From Enterobacter mori (GTDB lineage Bacteria; Pseudomonadota; Gammaproteobacteria; Enterobacterales; Enterobacteriaceae): a stretch of DNA of 64,000 bases. The notes beneath the pieces are model-generated. The model was not told the DNA's origin. It did no database searches and saw nothing but the letters and a program-made list of their open reading frames with translations. The position numbers and the translations under genes were made by a program. The DNA is taken from contig NZ_CP104285.1 of NCBI RefSeq assembly GCF_025244905.1, positions 3,348,001 to 3,412,000 of the forward strand. Reading direction: 5' to 3'. Positions 61,243-64,000 of the stretch are shown piece by piece (within the stretch, counting starts at the first letter, position 1; each line of letters begins with the position of its first letter).

Positions 61243-62748
61243 TCAGCCCAGCGTCGGCATGGAGAACGCAGCGCCTGTCTCCTGCTGCATTTCCGGCCAG
61301 CGCGCGGTGATGGTTTTCATTCGGGTGTAGAAACGCACGCCGTCGCTGCCGTGGACGTTGAGCGCGCCGAAGATGGAGCGCTTCCAGCCACCGAAACTGT
61401 GGAATGCCATCGGCACCGGGATCGGCACGTTGACCCCCACCATGCCCGCCTGCACCTCTTCGCAGAAGCGGCGCGCGCAGCCGCCGTCGCGGGTGAAGAT
61501 CGCCGAGCCATTACCATATTCATGGCGGTTAATCAGATCCACCGCGCTGGCGTAATCTGCTACGCGCACCACAGAAAGCACCGGGCCAAAAATCTCTTCT
61601 TTATAGATGGTCATCTCCGGGGTGACGTTATCGAACAGCGTCGGCCCGACAAAATAGCCCTGCTCGTGGCCCTTCACGCTGAAGCTGCGGCCGTCCACGC
61701 GAAGTTTCGCTCCCTGCGTTTCCCCACTCTCGATGTAGCCCAGCACCTTGCTGCGGTGCGCGGAGGAGATGAGCGGCCCCATTTCGTTTTCCGGCGTCTG
61801 GTCGAGACCCGGCCCAACGCGCAGCGCGGAAATCTGTTTTTCCAGCCGGGCGCAGAGGTCATCGGCGGTGTTATCCCCCACCGCCAGCACTACCGAGAGC
61901 GCCATGCAGCGCTCACCCGCCGCGCCGTAGGCCGCGCCCATGATGGCGTTGGTCGCCATCTCCATGTCGGCATCCGGCATTAAAATGCAGTGATTTTTCG
62001 CGCCGCCCAGCGCCTGACAGCGCTTCCCGTGGGCGGACGCGGTCTGGTAAATGTATTCGGCAATCGGCGTGGAGCCGACAAAGCTCACCGCCTGCACGCG
62101 CGGGTCGGTCAGGAGGACGTCAACGGACTCTTTATCCCCCTGCACCACGTTGAAGACGCCGTCCGGCAGGCCAGCCTCTTTCAGCAATTGCGCCAGCGCG
62201 AGCGCCAGAGAAGGATCTTTTTCCGACGGTTTCAGCACGAAGGTATTGCCGGTCGCCAGCGCAATCGGGAACATCCACATCGGCACCATCGCCGGGAAGT
62301 TAAACGGCGTGATCCCGACGCAGACCCCAAGCGGCTGCATCAGCGAGTGGCTGTCCACGCCGGTACCGACGTTCGCCGAGTGTTCGCCCTTTTGCAGATG
62401 CGGAATACCGCAGGCAAACTCCACCACTTCCAGGCCGCGGGTCAGTTCGCCCACCGCGTCGGAGAAGACCTTGCCGTGCTCTTCGCTGATGAGGCGGGCC
62501 AGGCGCTCCATGTTCTCCTCCAGCAGCGCCTTAAAGCGGAACATCACGCGCGCGCGCTTAAGCGGAGCATGACGCGCCCACGCCGGAAACGCCTGCTGCG
62601 CGGCGGCGATCGCCTGCTCCGTTTCCTGTGCCGTACTCATCACCACCTGGCGTATCTGCTCGCCGGTGGCCGGGTTGAAGATCGCCTGAACGCGCTGGCC
62701 TGAACCGGTGACACATTCGCCGTGAATAAAATTCGCTACCGTCTCCAT
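61243..62748 (-). CDS. iolA: Methylmalonate/malonate-semialdehyde dehydrogenase IolA
   Basis: CoA-acylating aldehyde dehydrogenase turning malonate semialdehyde into acetyl-CoA, the last step of inositol breakdown. 501 residues from [11 protein letters not shown] at 62748 (AGAGG site). Family residues: [14 protein letters not shown] (oxyanion Asn), the catalytic Cys in [10 protein letters not shown], and [12 protein letters not shown]. Leads the iolA-iolD unit, divergent from iolR; the shared region holds a candidate IolR operator next to its TATATA -10. Confidence 0.95.
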   Translation of the reverse strand: METVANFIHGECVTGSGQRVQAIFNPATGEQIRQVVMSTAQETEQAIAAAQQAFPAWARHAPLKRARVMFRFKALLEENMERLARLISEEHGKVFSDAVGELTRGLEVVEFACGIPHLQKGEHSANVGTGVDSHSLMQPLGVCVGITPFNFPAMVPMWMFPIALATGNTFVLKPSEKDPSLALALAQLLKEAGLPDGVFNVVQGDKESVDVLLTDPRVQAVSFVGSTPIAEYIYQTASAHGKRCQALGGAKNHCILMPDADMEMATNAIMGAAYGAAGERCMALSVVLAVGDNTADDLCARLEKQISALRVGPGLDQTPENEMGPLISSAHRSKVLGYIESGETQGAKLRVDGRSFSVKGHEQGYFVGPTLFDNVTPEMTIYKEEIFGPVLSVVRVADYASAVDLINRHEYGNGSAIFTRDGGCARRFCEEVQAGMVGVNVPIPVPMAFHSFGGWKRSIFGALNVHGSDGVRFYTRMKTITARWPEMQQETGAAFSMPTLG

Positions 62749-62809
62749 CCTTAACCTCTCGCTGTTGATACGTGACTGTGACCTGAACACTGTGTACTGG
62801 ACACTATAT

Positions 62810-62827
62810 ATGAAACAAATATTCCAT
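62810..62827 (-). promoter_or_regulatory. Candidate IolR operator of iolA / iolR
   Basis: ATGAAACAAATATTCCAT, an imperfect palindrome resembling the sequence at 59050-59067. It abuts a TATATA (62805-62810) that could be the iolA -10. A related half-site, TTGAAATAAAATAAATG, follows at about 62833. Confidence 0.6.
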
Positions 62828-63040
62828 TTTAAGTTGAAATAAAATAAATGATGATTATTGTGATCAAGGATGGATTTTTATGTTAACAGCCAGCACCACT
62901 GACGCCGCATGCGCTATTAAGGGATTTCGGGCGAGGAAATGACTGAATTTTCTGTTTCATTTTTGCTGCCAGATGGATGGCCGACATTTAAAAGACGCGG
63001 TTTTGCGTTTAGAATCATCAGACTGTATTTGGGGGATAAG

Positions 63041-63871
63041 ATGACGACAGCAACCAGCCTGAACGAACTGCAGCAGCAAATCCGCGATCGCTACGATAGC
63101 CTGAGCAAGAGGCTGCAGCAGGTCTCCCGCTACGTGCTGGATAACACCAACAGCGTGGCCTTCGATACGGTTGCCGTCATTGCCGAGCGCGCCGACGTGC
63201 CGCCCTCGACGCTGATCCGCTTTGCCAACGCCTTTGACTTCACCGGCTTCAACGAAATGAAACAGCTGTTTCGCATGAACCTGGTGGAGGAGACCGCCAG
63301 CTACAGTGACCGCGCCCGGCTGTTCCGCGAAATGGAGAGCGAGGCCGTGCCGGAAACGCCGCTCGATATTCTACAGGAATTCGCCCGTTCAAACGCCCAG
63401 GCGCTGCAGCAGCTGGCCGCCCGCGCCGAACCGGAAATGCTGGAGCGCGCGGTACAGCTGCTGGCAGATGCCGACACCATATACATCGCCGGACTGCGTC
63501 GTTCCTTTAGCGTCGCGGCCTACCTCACCTACGCCCTGAGCCACCTGGAGTGTCGCCCTATCCTGCTCGACGGCATGGGCGGGATGCTGCGCGAGCAGAT
63601 CAGCCGCATTAAGGCGCGCGACATCGTAGTGTCGATCAGCTTCTCGCCGTACGCGGAAGAGACGGTGATGGTCAGCGAAACTGCCGCCAGCGTCGGCGCG
63701 CGACAGATTGTGATTACGGACAGCCAGATAAGCCCGCTGGCAACATTCAGCGATCTCTGCTTTGTGGTGAAAGAGGCGCAGGTGGATGCGTTCCGGTCTC
63801 AGTCGGCAACGCTGTGCCTGGTGCAGTCGCTGGTGGTGGCGCTGGCGTATCGGTTGGGTGAGGGGAAGTAA
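63041..63871 (+). CDS. iolR: IolR, RpiR-family regulator of inositol catabolism
   Basis: 276 residues: an N-terminal RpiR helix-turn-helix (FDTVAVIAERADVPPSTLIR, then FANAFDFTGF) and a C-terminal SIS sugar-phosphate-binding domain (TIYIAGLRRSFSVAAYLTYAL, then VVSISFSPYAEETV). RpiR-type IolR proteins repress iol genes and release DNA on binding a pathway intermediate. The ATG at 63041 with a GGGGGATAAG site is preferred to a frame starting at 62939. It is divergent from iolA and converges with guaA. Confidence 0.92.
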   Translation: MTTATSLNELQQQIRDRYDSLSKRLQQVSRYVLDNTNSVAFDTVAVIAERADVPPSTLIRFANAFDFTGFNEMKQLFRMNLVEETASYSDRARLFREMESEAVPETPLDILQEFARSNAQALQQLAARAEPEMLERAVQLLADADTIYIAGLRRSFSVAAYLTYALSHLECRPILLDGMGGMLREQISRIKARDIVVSISFSPYAEETVMVSETAASVGARQIVITDSQISPLATFSDLCFVVKEAQVDAFRSQSATLCLVQSLVVALAYRLGEGK

Positions 63872-63880
63872 GGAAATAAA

Positions 63881-63906
63881 AACCCCCCTGCACAGGCAGA
63901 GGGGTT
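63881..63906 (-). terminator. Intrinsic terminator of guaA
   Basis: AACCCCCCTG / CAGAGGGGTTT hairpin followed on the minus strand by GTTTTTATTT. On the plus strand it lies 10 bp after iolR and may act weakly there too. Confidence 0.8.
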
Positions 63907-63927
63907 TGGGGTTAATTCAGCGGGAAA

Positions 63928-64000
63928 TTACTCCCACTCAATCGTAGCCGGTGGCTTACCGCTGATGTCATACACCACGCGGGAAATACCGTTCACTTCG
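63928..64000 (-). CDS. guaA: GMP synthase GuaA, C-terminal end (runs off the window)
   Basis: The last 23 codons, ending NGISRVVYDISGKPPATIEWE and a TAA stop. This is the conserved GMP synthase C-terminus that contacts XMP and the dimer interface (DISGKPPATIEWE). It marks the return to the E. coli gene order after the inositol island. Confidence 0.93.
   Translation of the reverse strand, partial: EVNGISRVVYDISGKPPATIEWE

Overview
The window is chromosomal DNA from a member of the Enterobacteriaceae, most likely Enterobacter or a close relative. Gene order follows the E. coli K-12 segment from maeB to guaA almost gene for gene: maeB, talA, tktB, ypfG, nudK, aegA, narQ, acrD, ypfM, yffB, dapE, ypfN, ypfH, tmcA, ypfJ, purC, bamC, dapA, gcvR, bcp, perM, bepA, arsC-like, hda, uraA, upp, purMN, ppk, ppx, yfgF, yfgG, guaA. 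The hydrogenase-4 (hyf) operon, which sits between bcp and perM in K-12, is absent. Protein lengths and small details (the CTG start of hda, the TTG start of gcvR, the 19-codon ypfM) also match K-12. Myo-inositol catabolism and the form of the REP repeats point away from E. coli itself.

Three accessory cassettes interrupt the backbone. (1) 28204-32873, between the arsC-like gene and hda: a transposase-derived putative regulator divergent from an operon of an orphan PTS EIIC permease, a glycosylasparaginase and an M17 leucyl-type aminopeptidase, with a well-formed class II CRP promoter. I read it as a candidate pathway for salvaging GlcNAc-asparagine, the stub left when N-glycoproteins are degraded. 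(2) 35971-37401, between upp and purM: a lone GH1 6-phospho-beta-glucosidase with two copies of a GAAACCGGTTTC operator but no local regulator or PTS. (3) 45957-63871, between yfgG and guaA: a LysR/MFS pair, two exported proteins (DUF6130-like and an alpha/beta hydrolase), and a complete iol regulon (iolBEC, second dehydrogenase, sugar-type ABC transporter, iolG, iolDA, divergent iolR).

The most unusual piece of DNA is an IS621-like IS110-family element (about 4767-5885) inside a REP array after tktB. Its recombinase looks intact, with D11, E60, D102, D105 and S241. Upstream of it is a recognisable bridge-RNA region whose donor-binding hairpin loop repeats the element's own right end and whose right target guide pairs with the REP target beside the CT core. 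The 5' half of the bridge RNA and the left element end have been lost, apparently by deletion between the guide and a neighbouring REP copy, so this copy should be immobile in cis while still supplying recombinase.

Regulatory DNA that can be read directly includes PurR boxes at purC and purMN, a candidate FNR site at yfgF, a candidate BaeR box at acrD, a shared 18-bp palindrome at both iol promoters, and intrinsic terminators after acrD, ypfN, bcp, bamC, upp, uraA, the GH1 gene and guaA. REP/BIME units lie at seven positions, nearly all just past operon ends, and a second CCTC-rich palindromic repeat family occurs three times. I saw no rRNA, tRNA, CRISPR array or prophage.
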